The notes beneath the pieces are model-generated. The model was not told the DNA's origin and did not search any database. It saw only the letters and a list, made by a program, of their open reading frames with translations. From Comamonadaceae bacterium (lineage in GTDB: Bacteria; Pseudomonadota; Gammaproteobacteria; Burkholderiales; Burkholderiaceae_C): 57,246 nt of DNA. The position numbers and the translations under genes are program-made. The DNA lies in assembly GCA_947455465.1 (NCBI GenBank), contig CANGNS010000023.1, positions 1-57,246 of the forward strand, written 5' to 3'. Shown in pieces: positions 23,260 to 31,421 of the stretch; within the stretch, counting starts at the first letter, position 1, and each line of letters opens with the position of its first letter.

Positions 23260-23481
23260 CTAGGGCGCTTCGGCGGCGTCTAGCCGGTCCAAAATTGCGA
23301 TGGCTTGTTGCGAATCACCCGTGGCCGCCATGGCGCGATAGTGGTTTTCAGTATCCCAGGCGGCCAGGGCATGGGCGCTCAGTTGCTCGATGAGCTTATT
23401 CATGCTCAAGCCTCGGCTTTGCGCCATGGTTTTAAGCCGCTGCGCCGTGTCCTCGGGAAGACGTATGGTTAAGGTGCTCAT
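23260..23481 (-). CDS. Ribbon-helix-helix antitoxin
   Basis: A 73-residue protein. The N-terminus STLTIRLPEDTAQRLKTMA, followed by GLSMNKLIEQLSAHAL, is a ribbon-helix-helix DNA-binding fold, and the C-terminal third should bind the toxin. It follows the PIN toxin gene with a 4-bp ATGA overlap, so the order is toxin first, the reverse of most type II modules. ATG 23481 was chosen because the family starts just before the beta strand. It is expected to neutralise the PIN protein and to repress from the palindrome at 23895. Confidence 0.82.
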   Translation of the reverse strand: MSTLTIRLPEDTAQRLKTMAQSRGLSMNKLIEQLSAHALAAWDTENHYRAMAATGDSQQAIAILDRLDAAEAP

Positions 23482-23900
23482 GGCCACTCCTTCAAACATT
23501 GCGCGGGTGTCATGACCCGCAGGTTTCCTAATCGCAGTTGCCCGCCGCGCAGATCTCGCAAATTGTGCGTCACGATGGCCTGTGCGCCGCCCGCAATCGC
23601 CAGTTCAATCAAATGGTTGTCGGCCTCGTCAGCGAGATTGGGCCGCCAGCCGAAGTACACCGTGACCCAACGCCCTTGCTGCGCCAAAGCGGCCAAGACC
23701 GCCATGCGTTCCAGGGCCGTTGTGGCCTCGCCCCAAACAGGCCGGCCCAGCACATCCTGGTATTCAGTCCACAAGGCGTTACCAAACAAGGGCAAGAATT
23801 TTCCCTCCAGGACGTGGCGTAGCACAGCGCGTGACGCTCCGCCGCCTGAGCGAAGCCCCGCGACAAATACATTGGTGTCAAGAACGATGGCGCGCATCAT
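23478..23900 (-). CDS. PIN-domain toxin
   Basis: A PIN-fold endoribonuclease of about 140 residues. The acidic residues are in place: Asp in IVLDTNVF, Glu in LWTEYQDVL, Asp in DEADNHLIELA and Asp in THNLRD. Members usually start at the first beta strand, which favours the ATG at 23900 or 23897; neither has an upstream Shine-Dalgarno site. An upstream TTG at 23942 overlapping the stop of the preceding gene is an alternative that would translate through the palindrome. It is paired with the RHH antitoxin downstream. Target RNA unknown. Confidence 0.85.
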   Translation of the reverse strand: MMRAIVLDTNVFVAGLRSGGGASRAVLRHVLEGKFLPLFGNALWTEYQDVLGRPVWGEATTALERMAVLAALAQQGRWVTVYFGWRPNLADEADNHLIELAIAGGAQAIVTHNLRDLRGGQLRLGNLRVMTPAQCLKEWP

Positions 23901-23924
23901 GACAGCATATATGCTGTCATGATG
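23895..23924 (-). promoter_or_regulatory. 30-bp perfect palindrome at the toxin start (operator candidate)
   Basis: A perfect 30-bp palindrome centred at 23909/23910, with half-site CATCATGACAGCATA. It contains the candidate ATG starts of the PIN toxin. A TTGCAA (23927-23932) and TATGCT (23904-23909) pair at 17-bp spacing would start transcription at the start codon. Autoregulation by the RHH antitoxin is the likely function. Confidence 0.7.
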
Positions 23925-23938
23925 AATTGCAAGTGGGC

Positions 23939-25342
23939 TCAAATCTTGGCGAGCAGAAACATGTTGGCGTCCCGTGCCGCCCCTGCTAAGCGTTTGACCA
24001 AGAGCCGGTAGGTATCTATATCAAAGGCCAGCGGCTGGCGGGTGCGAACGGCCTCGGCCAGGGCGTCTTCGTCGTGCACCGTGGCCAGGTGGCACCACTG
24101 GTCAAACACATGGATGTCGGTGCGCCCGCTGCGCGCATCAAACTCGCGGATGCCTACGGGCCCGGCAAAAGGCCAGGCCTGCAGCTGTTCGCCGCGCAGG
24201 GCCAGTTGCAGGCGCAGCCAGTGCACGGTGGCGCTTTCGCGGCCGGCGCATACGCCTTTGCACTTACCTATTTGGCTGGCAAAGCAAGCGCCTTTGCCCG
24301 ACTCCAGCCCCAGGGCTTGCGGGCACAGCGCTTGCGTGTCGCACAGGCTGCGCAAAGCGTCGTGGGCCTGGCGCTTGGAGCGGTAGGCGCCATACAAGCT
24401 GCCCATATCGGCGGCGGCGATATCGTCCAGGCCAACCAGCGTGAGCAGGGGCTTGGCCTCGTGCTGGTCGCTCAGCTGCCATGCGCGCAGGCCACGCGTG
24501 CGGCGCAGCAGGCGGTTGTGGATGGGCTGGCGCTCCTTGACCCAGCGCGATTCGAGCAACAAGGCGCCTAGTTCGCCGGCCGCCTCTTGCCATTCGATGC
24601 GCCGGATTTCTTGCAGGATGCGCATTTCGCGCGCTTGGCGGCTGGAGGCCTGAAAGTGCGACATCACCCGTGTGCGCATGGTGACGCTTTTGCCGATGTA
24701 CAGCGGGATCTCGCCCTCGCCGTAAAACACGTAGACCCCCGGCGTGTCGGGCACGTCTTCGATGGGGGTTTGCAGCTGCGGCGGCATGCTGGCGCTGCCT
24801 TGGAGCAAGGCCTTGGCCTCGCGCTCCAGCACCTCGGCTCCCAGCTCGGCGCGCGCCACGTCCAGAAAAGCCAGCACCAGCTCCACATCACCCATGGCCC
24901 GGTGGCGCGCCAGGGTGTGAAGGCCGTGGCGCTGGCTCAGGGCATCGAGCCCGTGGCCTTTGTGCGCCGGGTAGAGCTTGCGCGACAGGCGCACAGTGCA
25001 CAGGGTTTTGACCTTGAAAGACAGGCCCATGCGCTCGAGCGCATGCAGCACAAAGCCGTGGTCAAAGCGCACGTTGTGGGCCACAAAAACCGCCCCGTCG
25101 AGCAACTCCAGAAGGCGCGGGGCCACGTCCTCGAAGCGGGGCGCTTCCTGGACCATGGCGTCGCTGATGCCAGTCAGGCTTTGGATGAATGTCGGAATGC
25201 GCACACCGGGGTTGACCAGCGTGCTCCAGCGCGCGACCTCCACGCCATTTTCCAGGCGCACGGCGGCGATTTCGGTGATGCGGTCGTGCAAAGCATTGCC
25301 GCCGGTGGTCTCCAGATCGATGACAACAAAGCAGGGCAGCAC
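23939..25342 (-). CDS. DnaQ-like exonuclease fused to a GIY-YIG nuclease domain
   Basis: A 467-residue two-nuclease fusion. Residues 1-170 are a DEDDh 3'-5' exonuclease of the DNA polymerase III epsilon type: VVIDLETTGG (ExoI), VAHNVRFDHGF (ExoII) and RHRAMGDVELV (ExoIII). Residues about 195-290 are a GIY-YIG domain like the UvrC/Cho N-terminus (DTPGVYVFYGE, PLYIGKSVTMRTRV). A C-terminal UvrC-like Cys segment follows (GACFASQIGKCKGVC). This fusion occurs in many bacteria and is presumed to act in DNA repair, but its role is poorly defined. It sits 14 bp after a small ORF in a minus-strand operon, and its stop touches the PIN toxin module. Confidence 0.9.
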   Translation of the reverse strand: MLPCFVVIDLETTGGNALHDRITEIAAVRLENGVEVARWSTLVNPGVRIPTFIQSLTGISDAMVQEAPRFEDVAPRLLELLDGAVFVAHNVRFDHGFVLHALERMGLSFKVKTLCTVRLSRKLYPAHKGHGLDALSQRHGLHTLARHRAMGDVELVLAFLDVARAELGAEVLEREAKALLQGSASMPPQLQTPIEDVPDTPGVYVFYGEGEIPLYIGKSVTMRTRVMSHFQASSRQAREMRILQEIRRIEWQEAAGELGALLLESRWVKERQPIHNRLLRRTRGLRAWQLSDQHEAKPLLTLVGLDDIAAADMGSLYGAYRSKRQAHDALRSLCDTQALCPQALGLESGKGACFASQIGKCKGVCAGRESATVHWLRLQLALRGEQLQAWPFAGPVGIREFDARSGRTDIHVFDQWCHLATVHDEDALAEAVRTRQPLAFDIDTYRLLVKRLAGAARDANMFLLAKI

Positions 25343-25356
25343 GCGCGGGGCCGCCC

Positions 25357-25527
25357 TTAGCAGAACATCAGCGCCAGCCAGGCCGGCTCGTCAATGAAGT
25401 TGAGTGCGGCATAGATGCCAAAGCGGTAACTCAGGGCCTGCAGCATCTCAAGGCGCTGCGGCCAGGGCGCCTGGGTAAAGGCCTGCCAGGGCGGCTGCGC
25501 AGCAGCAGGAGGGGGCGCCAAGAACAT
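25357..25527 (-). CDS. Small 56-residue protein, function unknown
   Basis: A short gene overlapping the Nudix stop by one base (TGATG) and ending 14 bp before the exonuclease start, so both its position and its frame fit the operon. The product begins MFLAPPPAAAQPPWQAFTQ, continues with PQRLEMLQALSYRFGIY and ends AWLALMFC. It has a proline-rich start and an amphipathic second half with no known domain. Four tryptophans/phenylalanines in the first 22 residues are notable. The tight overlap is the main evidence that it is real; comparative conservation would decide. Confidence 0.6.
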   Translation of the reverse strand: MFLAPPPAAAQPPWQAFTQAPWPQRLEMLQALSYRFGIYAALNFIDEPAWLALMFC

Positions 25528-26069
25528 CAAATGTCCAGGGCGTGAAAGCCAAAGTGCCCGGCGCGCCGGTCGGCAAAAAAGTGCTCCAGCGTTTCCTTGA
25601 CCGTCCGAAACGCCAACTCCTCCCAGGGAATGCTGGCCTCGTCAAAAAGCAGGGCCTCTTGTGTCTCGGTGCCCGGCGCAAACACATCGCTTAGCAACTG
25701 GGCGCGGTAAAACACATGCACTTGGCCCACGCGCGAGACGTTGATCAGCGAAAAAATACCTTCCATCGCAAACTGCGCCCCCGCCTCCTCGGTGGTTTCG
25801 CGGGCTGCGCCTTCGGCAGTGGTTTCGCCCAGTTCCATAAAGCCGGCTGGCAGCGTCCACTTGCCCTTGCGCGGCTCGATATTGCGCTTGCACAAAAGCA
25901 CTTTGTCGCCCCACACTGGGATGGTACCCACCACATTGAGCGGGTTGACGTAGTGGATGGTGTGACAGCTGGGGCAGACCGCGCGCAGCTTGGTGTCGCC
26001 ATCGTCGGGAATGCGGTGTTCTACCGCCGTGCCGCACTGGCGGCAATGGCGTATCGGGGAGCCGTGCAT
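25527..26069 (-). CDS. Nudix hydrolase with N-terminal zinc ribbon
   Basis: A 180-residue pyrophosphohydrolase. The first 40 residues form a zinc ribbon (CRQCGT and CPSCHT). The Nudix box follows near residue 77 as GFMELGETTAEGAARETTEEAG, with the conserved G-x5-E-x7-RE-x2-EE-x-G residues all present. The combination of zinc ribbon and Nudix is widespread in proteobacteria and probably acts on nucleotide derivatives such as ADP-ribose or NADH-like compounds. It lies 11 bp after the FAH-family gene and shares an operon with the small ORF and the exonuclease fusion. Confidence 0.9.
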   Translation of the reverse strand: MHGSPIRHCRQCGTAVEHRIPDDGDTKLRAVCPSCHTIHYVNPLNVVGTIPVWGDKVLLCKRNIEPRKGKWTLPAGFMELGETTAEGAARETTEEAGAQFAMEGIFSLINVSRVGQVHVFYRAQLLSDVFAPGTETQEALLFDEASIPWEELAFRTVKETLEHFFADRRAGHFGFHALDI

Positions 26070-26080
26070 GCGCGCCTTTG

Positions 26081-26791
26081 TTAGTGGGCCGAAGGCGCGG
26101 TGATCACCACGCGCAAATCGGAAAGCCCGTCAATACTGCCCACCAGCACGTCGCCGGCCTGCACCGCGCCCACGCCCTCGGGGGTGCCGCTGTAGATCAG
26201 GTCGCCGGGCTGCAAATGCCAGCCCACAGACAGTTGCTCTATGGTTTCGGCAATATTCCAGATCATTTTGCTGATCAGGCTGGACTGGCGCACCTGGCCG
26301 TTGACCTCCAGGCCAATGCGTGCCTGCGCGATGCCGGGCACCTGCGCTGCCGGTGTGATGGCGCCGATGGGCGCCGAATGTTCAAAGCCCTTGCCGATAC
26401 ACCAAGGACGGCTTTGCTTTTTCATGTCGTTTTGCAGGTCGCGCCGCGTCATGTCCAGACCCACGGCGTAGCCAAAGATGTGGCGGTGCGCGTCGGCCGC
26501 TTTGATATGGTGGCCTCCGGTGCCGATGGCCACCACCAGCTCGATTTCATGGTGCAAATTGGCGGTCAAAGTGGGGTAAGGCATTTGCACCGTGGTGCCG
26601 GGGGCGCCGTAGAGCACCGCGTCGGCCGGCTTCATGAAGAAAAAGGGCGCCTCGCGACCGGTGCCGCCCATTTCTTTGGCATGCTCTTCGTAGTTGCGGC
26701 CTACGCAGTAAATGCGGTGCACCGGAAACAAGGCGGGTGAATCGACCACCGGAACGCCGACCACGGCCGGCGGGGTAAAGCTGTAAATCAT
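26081..26791 (-). CDS. Fumarylacetoacetate hydrolase family protein
   Basis: A 236-residue FAH-fold hydrolase. Diagnostic segments are IYCVGRNYEEHAKEMG near residue 28, FFFMKPADAV, the metal-binding E-x-E in LHHEIELVVAIG near 80 and PGDLIYSGTPEGVGAVQAGD near 195. Small single-domain members cleave C-C bonds in fumarylpyruvate, acylpyruvates or oxaloacetate. The closest named candidate is fumarylpyruvate hydrolase, but no gentisate pathway genes adjoin it. It is the first gene of the minus-strand operon running to 23260. Confidence 0.88.
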   Translation of the reverse strand: MIYSFTPPAVVGVPVVDSPALFPVHRIYCVGRNYEEHAKEMGGTGREAPFFFMKPADAVLYGAPGTTVQMPYPTLTANLHHEIELVVAIGTGGHHIKAADAHRHIFGYAVGLDMTRRDLQNDMKKQSRPWCIGKGFEHSAPIGAITPAAQVPGIAQARIGLEVNGQVRQSSLISKMIWNIAETIEQLSVGWHLQPGDLIYSGTPEGVGAVQAGDVLVGSIDGLSDLRVVITAPSAH

Positions 26792-26840
26792 GGCGCGGCT
26801 CCTTGGGGTGCGTTGGGGGCTGTCGGGGGGCTATGGAGGC

Positions 26841-27143
26841 TTAGGCCGATTGGGTAACCAGCTCAAAATGCTCTACCTGCGGCGGCGCGGCAAAAAATGG
26901 CCCCACCAGCGCGCGCCACTCGGTAAATGCGCTGGACTGGCGAAACCCGACGGTGTGGTCTTCCAGGGTTTGCCAAAAAATTTGCAGCACATAGCGCTCG
27001 GGCGTTTCGATGCTGCGGTTGACTTTAAAGCCCGAAAACCCTTTGGCCTGCGCAATGATGCTGCTGGCGCCGCGTTCGATGGCGGCTTCAAAGGCCGCGT
27101 TTTGGCCGGGGTGGATGCGGATGTCGGCAATTTCAAGAATCAT
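26841..27143 (-). CDS. Antibiotic biosynthesis monooxygenase (ABM) domain protein
   Basis: A 100-residue dimeric alpha/beta barrel protein of the ABM/YgiN type: ILEIADIRIHPGQNAAFEAA at the start, GFSGFKVNRSIETPERYVLQIFW in the middle, and HFELV at the end. Such proteins are small cofactor-free oxygenases or stress proteins. It is separated from the next minus-strand gene by about 50 bp and may be co-transcribed with it. The physiological role is open. Confidence 0.85.
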   Translation of the reverse strand: MILEIADIRIHPGQNAAFEAAIERGASSIIAQAKGFSGFKVNRSIETPERYVLQIFWQTLEDHTVGFRQSSAFTEWRALVGPFFAAPPQVEHFELVTQSA

Positions 27144-27228
27144 GGTGCGCGCGCCTGCGAGGTGGGGGGGGTAGAGGGTGCTGATTGCGCCTATGTTAGC
27201 GGGCGTGGCTGCGGTTTATGCTTAGCCC

Positions 27229-28041
27229 ATGCAATTTTCACCCGCCCCCAACGCGCCGCAAGCCTTGGCGGCAGACTGTTTTTTGCGCCCCGATTGGCCG
27301 GTGCCCGCGCAGGTGCGCGCCCTGTGCACCACCCGCCAGGGCGGCGTGTCCAAACCGCCTTGGGATAGCCTGAACCTGGGCGCCTGGGTGGGCGACGCGC
27401 CTTCCGACGTGGCGCACAACGTGGGCGTTTTGACCGCCACCCTGGGCGCGCAACCGGTTTTTCTGCGCCAGGTTCATGGTTGGGCGCTCCAGGAAATCGA
27501 CGCCCAGACTGGCCCGCACCCGCAGGCCGATGGCAGTTTTACCGGGCAGACGGGCCTGGCCTGCACCGTGGCCGCCGCCGACTGCCTGCCGATCTTGCTC
27601 TGCCACCTGCGCGGGGGGCGGGCCACCCAGGTGGGCGCTTTGCACGCCGGGTGGCGAGGCCTGGCCGGGCAAGGGGGCCATGGCGTGGTGGAGGCTTTTT
27701 TCGCCTCGAAAGCGGCTGCTGGACGCCCAGCCGGCCAGTGGCTGGCGTGGCTGGGCCCGTGCATCGGGCCGCAGGCGTTTGAGGTAGGGCCCGAGGTGCG
27801 CTCGGCGTTTATCGAGGCGGCGGCGCAAGCGCAATTGACTTTTGAAGGTGCCCCGGGGGGCAAATACCTGGCCCACTTACCTGCTTTGGCGCGCCAGCGC
27901 CTGGCCGCCTGCGGGGTGACCCAGATCTACGGCAATGACGGCACACCGCCCTGGTGCACCGTGGGCAACCCGCTACGGTTTTTTTCCTACCGGCGCCAGC
28001 GCCTCACTGGGCGGCAGGTCGCCGCCATCGCGCTGGTCTGA
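27229..28041 (+). CDS. pgeF: Purine nucleoside phosphorylase / laccase-domain protein (YfiH)
   Basis: A 270-residue member of the YfiH/LACC1 family. The conserved copper/zinc-binding residues are visible in LRQVHGWALQEID, VAAADCLPILL and ALHAGWRGLAGQGG, with WLGPCIGP near 180. Family members act as purine nucleoside phosphorylase/adenosine deaminase or as peptidoglycan-editing factor, and were once called polyphenol oxidase. Its last 69 bp overlap the convergent small membrane protein gene. Confidence 0.93.
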   Translation: MQFSPAPNAPQALAADCFLRPDWPVPAQVRALCTTRQGGVSKPPWDSLNLGAWVGDAPSDVAHNVGVLTATLGAQPVFLRQVHGWALQEIDAQTGPHPQADGSFTGQTGLACTVAAADCLPILLCHLRGGRATQVGALHAGWRGLAGQGGHGVVEAFFASKAAAGRPAGQWLAWLGPCIGPQAFEVGPEVRSAFIEAAAQAQLTFEGAPGGKYLAHLPALARQRLAACGVTQIYGNDGTPPWCTVGNPLRFFSYRRQRLTGRQVAAIALV

Positions 28042-28287
28042 GAGGGGGCTGGCCACTTCGGGGCTCGCAGGGGTGGCCAGCGCATCTTGCGCCTCCTGGG
28101 CTTCTTGGGCCAGGCGCTGGCGGCGCCGGGCGGGGGTGCCTATGAAGTACAGCACCAGCCCGATAGGCAACAGCCCGTAGAGCAAGAGCGTGAAAAAAGC
28201 GCCCAGCAAAGTGCCTTGGGTGCTGGTGGCCTCGGCCACCGCCATCATCAGAGCGACGTAGAACCAGGCGATCGGTATCAGGTACAT
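27973..28287 (-). CDS. Small membrane protein, two TM segments
   Basis: A 104-residue protein with two hydrophobic helices (residues about 3-18 and 27-50) followed by a basic/Gln-rich cytoplasmic tail (ARRRQRLAQEAQEAQ) and a proline-rich end. The TM-turn-TM-charged-tail layout and a plausible ATG at 28287 support a real gene. It overlaps the end of pgeF tail to tail by 69 bp. Comparable short proteins of unknown function are found upstream of phaC in related bacteria, but I cannot name the family. Confidence 0.65.
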   Translation of the reverse strand: MYLIPIAWFYVALMMAVAEATSTQGTLLGAFFTLLLYGLLPIGLVLYFIGTPARRRQRLAQEAQEAQDALATPASPEVASPLSDQRDGGDLPPSEALAPVGKKP

Positions 28288-28408
28288 CCGGGGTACTTTC
28301 GGCGTAAATAGGCCCCTATTGTCAGGCTGGCGAAGGCCGTGGGGCAGATAATGCCCGCAATATCCCAACCAGGGCAGAAGCTGCCTGTTTTCAAAAAGAG
28401 GGCCTCGC

Positions 28409-30145
28409 GTGGACAAGTCGCCTATTGATATTTGGTCACAAACTGCCGCCCAGTTCCAGGAGACGGTCAGCCAGTCCTGGGCCAAGGCCCTGTCCAATTT
28501 CCAAAGTCTGGATCTGGGCACCGCGATGGCCGCCGTGGGCGAACCGGTCGCGCCGCCGCACATCGAGTTCTCCGCCGATAAGCTGCAGGCCGTGCAGCAG
28601 CAATACCTGCAAGAGGCCGGCGCCCTGATGGCGAACTGGAGCGCGGCTGAGGCGCCCGCCGTGGCGGACAAACGCTTTAATGCCCCCGCCTGGCAGCACA
28701 ACCCGGTGGCTGCGATGGCCGCTGCGGTGTATTTGCTCAACAGCCGCACACTCACCGCCTTGGTGGACGCAGTGCAGACCGATGACAAAACCCGCAACCG
28801 CCTGCGTTTTGCGGTGGAGCAGGGGCTGGCGGCCACGGCACCCAGCAACTTTCTGGCTTTTAACGCCGAGGCGCAGCAAAAAGCCATAGACACCCAGGGC
28901 GAGAGCATCGCCAAAGGCATCCAAAACCTGCTGCACGACGTGCGCCAGGGCCATGTGTCCATGACCGATGAAAGCGTTTTTACCGTCGGTAAAAACGTGG
29001 CCACCACCGAAGGCGCGGTGGTCTTTGAGAACGCGCTTTTTCAGCTGATTGAATACAAGCCGCTGACTGCCAAGGTTTTTGAAAAACCATTTTTGATGGT
29101 GCCGCCGTGTATCAACAAATACTACATCCTGGACTTGCAGCCCGAGAACTCGGTCGTGCGCTATGCCGTGGCCCAAGGCCACCGCACATTTGTGGTGAGT
29201 TGGCGCAACCCGGATGCATCGCTGGCGCACAAGACCTGGGATGACTACATCGAGACAGCGGTGATCAAGGCCATCGCGGTTACGCAGGAGATCGCCGGCA
29301 AGCCTGGCGCGGACCACAGCATCAATGCACTGGGCTTTTGCGTGGGCGGCACCATGTTGACCACCGCCCTGGCGGTGTTGGCCGCGCGCGGCGAGCACCC
29401 GGTGGCCAGCACCACGCTGCTTACCACCTTGCTGGACTTCACCGACACCGGCATCTTGGACGTGTTTATTGACGAATCCTTCGTCAAATTCCGCGAAAAA
29501 GAGATGGGCGAGGGCGGCCTGATGAAGGGCCAGGACCTGGCCTCTACCTTTAGCTTTTTGCGCCCCAATGACCTGGTGTGGAATTACGTGGTGGGCAACT
29601 ACCTCAAAGGCGAAACCCCCCCGCCTTTTGACCTGCTGTACTGGAACTCGGACGCCACCAATCTGCCCGGCCCCTACTACGCCTGGTACTTGCGCAACAC
29701 CTACCTAGAAAACAAACTGGTAAAGCCCGGCGCGGCCACGGTTTGCGGCGAGGCGATCGACTTCAGTTTGTTGGATACGCCTTTTTATATATACGGCTCG
29801 CGCGAAGACCATATCGTGCCCATCGGCGGCGCGTATGCGTCCACGCAGGCGCTGCCCGGCAAGAAACGTTTTGTCATGGGCGCCTCGGGCCATATTGCCG
29901 GCGTGATCAACCCGCCGGCCAAAAACAAGCGCAGCCACTGGATACGCGCCGACGGCAAATTGCCCGCCAGCCACAGCCAGTGGTTGTCCGGTGCCACCGA
30001 GTACCCCGGCAGCTGGTGGACCGACTGGGCGCAGTGGCTCAAGGGCCACGCAGGCAAACAAATCGCCGCGCCCAAGAGCTACGGCCGGGGCAAGTACAAG
30101 GCCGGCGTCGCCGCGCCGGGCACCTATGTGCTGGCCAAAGCCTGA
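28409..30145 (+). CDS. phaC: Class I poly(3-hydroxyalkanoate) synthase
   Basis: A 578-residue PHA polymerase that joins 3-hydroxybutyryl-CoA units at the surface of storage granules. The lipase-like box GFCVGGT carries the catalytic Cys near residue 313. The catalytic Asp lies in YGSREDHIVPIGG near 467 and the His in GASGHIAGVINPP near 497. Length and domain layout are those of class I synthases. The start is a GTG. It heads the phaC-phaA-phaB operon. Confidence 0.97.
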   Translation: MDKSPIDIWSQTAAQFQETVSQSWAKALSNFQSLDLGTAMAAVGEPVAPPHIEFSADKLQAVQQQYLQEAGALMANWSAAEAPAVADKRFNAPAWQHNPVAAMAAAVYLLNSRTLTALVDAVQTDDKTRNRLRFAVEQGLAATAPSNFLAFNAEAQQKAIDTQGESIAKGIQNLLHDVRQGHVSMTDESVFTVGKNVATTEGAVVFENALFQLIEYKPLTAKVFEKPFLMVPPCINKYYILDLQPENSVVRYAVAQGHRTFVVSWRNPDASLAHKTWDDYIETAVIKAIAVTQEIAGKPGADHSINALGFCVGGTMLTTALAVLAARGEHPVASTTLLTTLLDFTDTGILDVFIDESFVKFREKEMGEGGLMKGQDLASTFSFLRPNDLVWNYVVGNYLKGETPPPFDLLYWNSDATNLPGPYYAWYLRNTYLENKLVKPGAATVCGEAIDFSLLDTPFYIYGSREDHIVPIGGAYASTQALPGKKRFVMGASGHIAGVINPPAKNKRSHWIRADGKLPASHSQWLSGATEYPGSWWTDWAQWLKGHAGKQIAAPKSYGRGKYKAGVAAPGTYVLAKA

Positions 30146-30198
30146 GCGCCACCGTTTTTTCACGTTGCACCCATTAATTAGAACTCTAGGAGACTCCC

Positions 30199-31377
30199 AT
30201 GCAAGACATCGTCATCGTCGCTGCCACCCGCACCGCTGTAGGTAAATTTGGCGGAAGCCTGTCCAAAGTGCCCGCCCCCGAGCTGGGCGCCGCGGTCATT
30301 CGCAATCTGCTGGAGCGCACCGGCCTGGCGGCCGACCAGGTGGGCGAAGTCATCATGGGCCAGGTGCTTGCCGCCGGTTCGGGCCAAAACCCGGCGCGCC
30401 AGTCGCTGATGAAAAGCGGTGTAGCCAAAGAAACACCGGCGCTTACCATTAACGCGGTGTGCGGATCGGGCCTCAAGGCCGTCATGCTGGCCGCCCAAGC
30501 GGTGGCCTATGGGGACAGCGAAATCGTCATTGCCGGCGGCCAGGAAAACATGAGCGCTTCCCCCCATGTGCTGATGGGCAGCCGCGACGGCCAGCGCATG
30601 GGCAACTGGAATATGGTGGACTCCATGATTGTCGATGGCCTGTGGGACGTTTACAACCAGTACCACATGGGCATTACCGCCGAGAACGTGGCCAAAGCCC
30701 ACAGCATCAGCCGCGACATGCAAGACGCACTGGCGCTGGCCAGCCAGCAAAAAGCGGCTGCCGCGCAAGACGCAGGCAAGTTTGTCGACGAGATCGTGCC
30801 CTTTAGCATTGCCCAGAAAAAAGGCGACCCCATCGTGTTTGCGGCCGATGAGTTCATCAACCGCAAGTCCAACGCCGATGCGCTGGCCGGTCTGCGCCCC
30901 GCCTTTGACAAAGCCGGTGGCGTAACCGCTGGCAATGCCTCGGGCATCAACGACGGCGCCGCCGCCGTGATGGTGATGACGGCCAAAAAAGCCGCCGCCC
31001 TGGGCCTGACGCCGCTGGGTCGTATTGCCAGCTTCGCGACCACGGGCCTGGACCCGGCCATGATGGGCATGGGCCCGGTGTCGGCCTCGCAAAAAGCCCT
31101 GGCCCGCGCCGGCTGGAATGCGCAAGACCTGGACTTGCTCGAAATCAACGAAGCCTTTGCCGCCCAAGCCTGCGCTGTGAACCAGCAAATGGGCTGGGAC
31201 ACGTCCAAGGTCAATGTCAACGGCGGCGCCATTGCCATCGGTCACCCCATCGGGGCGTCCGGTTGCCGTATTTTGGTGACCTTGCTGCATGAGATGGGCC
31301 GCCGTGGCGCCAAAAAAGGCATAGCCAGCCTGTGCATCGGTGGCGGCATGGGCGTGGCGCTGACGATCGAGCGTTAA
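30199..31377 (+). CDS. phaA: Acetyl-CoA acetyltransferase (beta-ketothiolase)
   Basis: A 392-residue biosynthetic thiolase condensing two acetyl-CoA to acetoacetyl-CoA. The nucleophilic Cys is in NAVCGSGLKAVMLAA near residue 89, the His in GGAIAIGHPIGASG near 350 and the second catalytic Cys in LCIGGGMG near 380. It has a clear ribosome binding site (AGGAG) and lies 53 bp after phaC and 44 bp before phaB. It supplies the first step of polyhydroxybutyrate synthesis. Confidence 0.97.
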   Translation: MQDIVIVAATRTAVGKFGGSLSKVPAPELGAAVIRNLLERTGLAADQVGEVIMGQVLAAGSGQNPARQSLMKSGVAKETPALTINAVCGSGLKAVMLAAQAVAYGDSEIVIAGGQENMSASPHVLMGSRDGQRMGNWNMVDSMIVDGLWDVYNQYHMGITAENVAKAHSISRDMQDALALASQQKAAAAQDAGKFVDEIVPFSIAQKKGDPIVFAADEFINRKSNADALAGLRPAFDKAGGVTAGNASGINDGAAAVMVMTAKKAAALGLTPLGRIASFATTGLDPAMMGMGPVSASQKALARAGWNAQDLDLLEINEAFAAQACAVNQQMGWDTSKVNVNGGAIAIGHPIGASGCRILVTLLHEMGRRGAKKGIASLCIGGGMGVALTIER

Positions 31378-31421
31378 TTCACCGGGTTTTCAATCGTTTT
31401 ATCAATAAAAAGGAGACAGTT

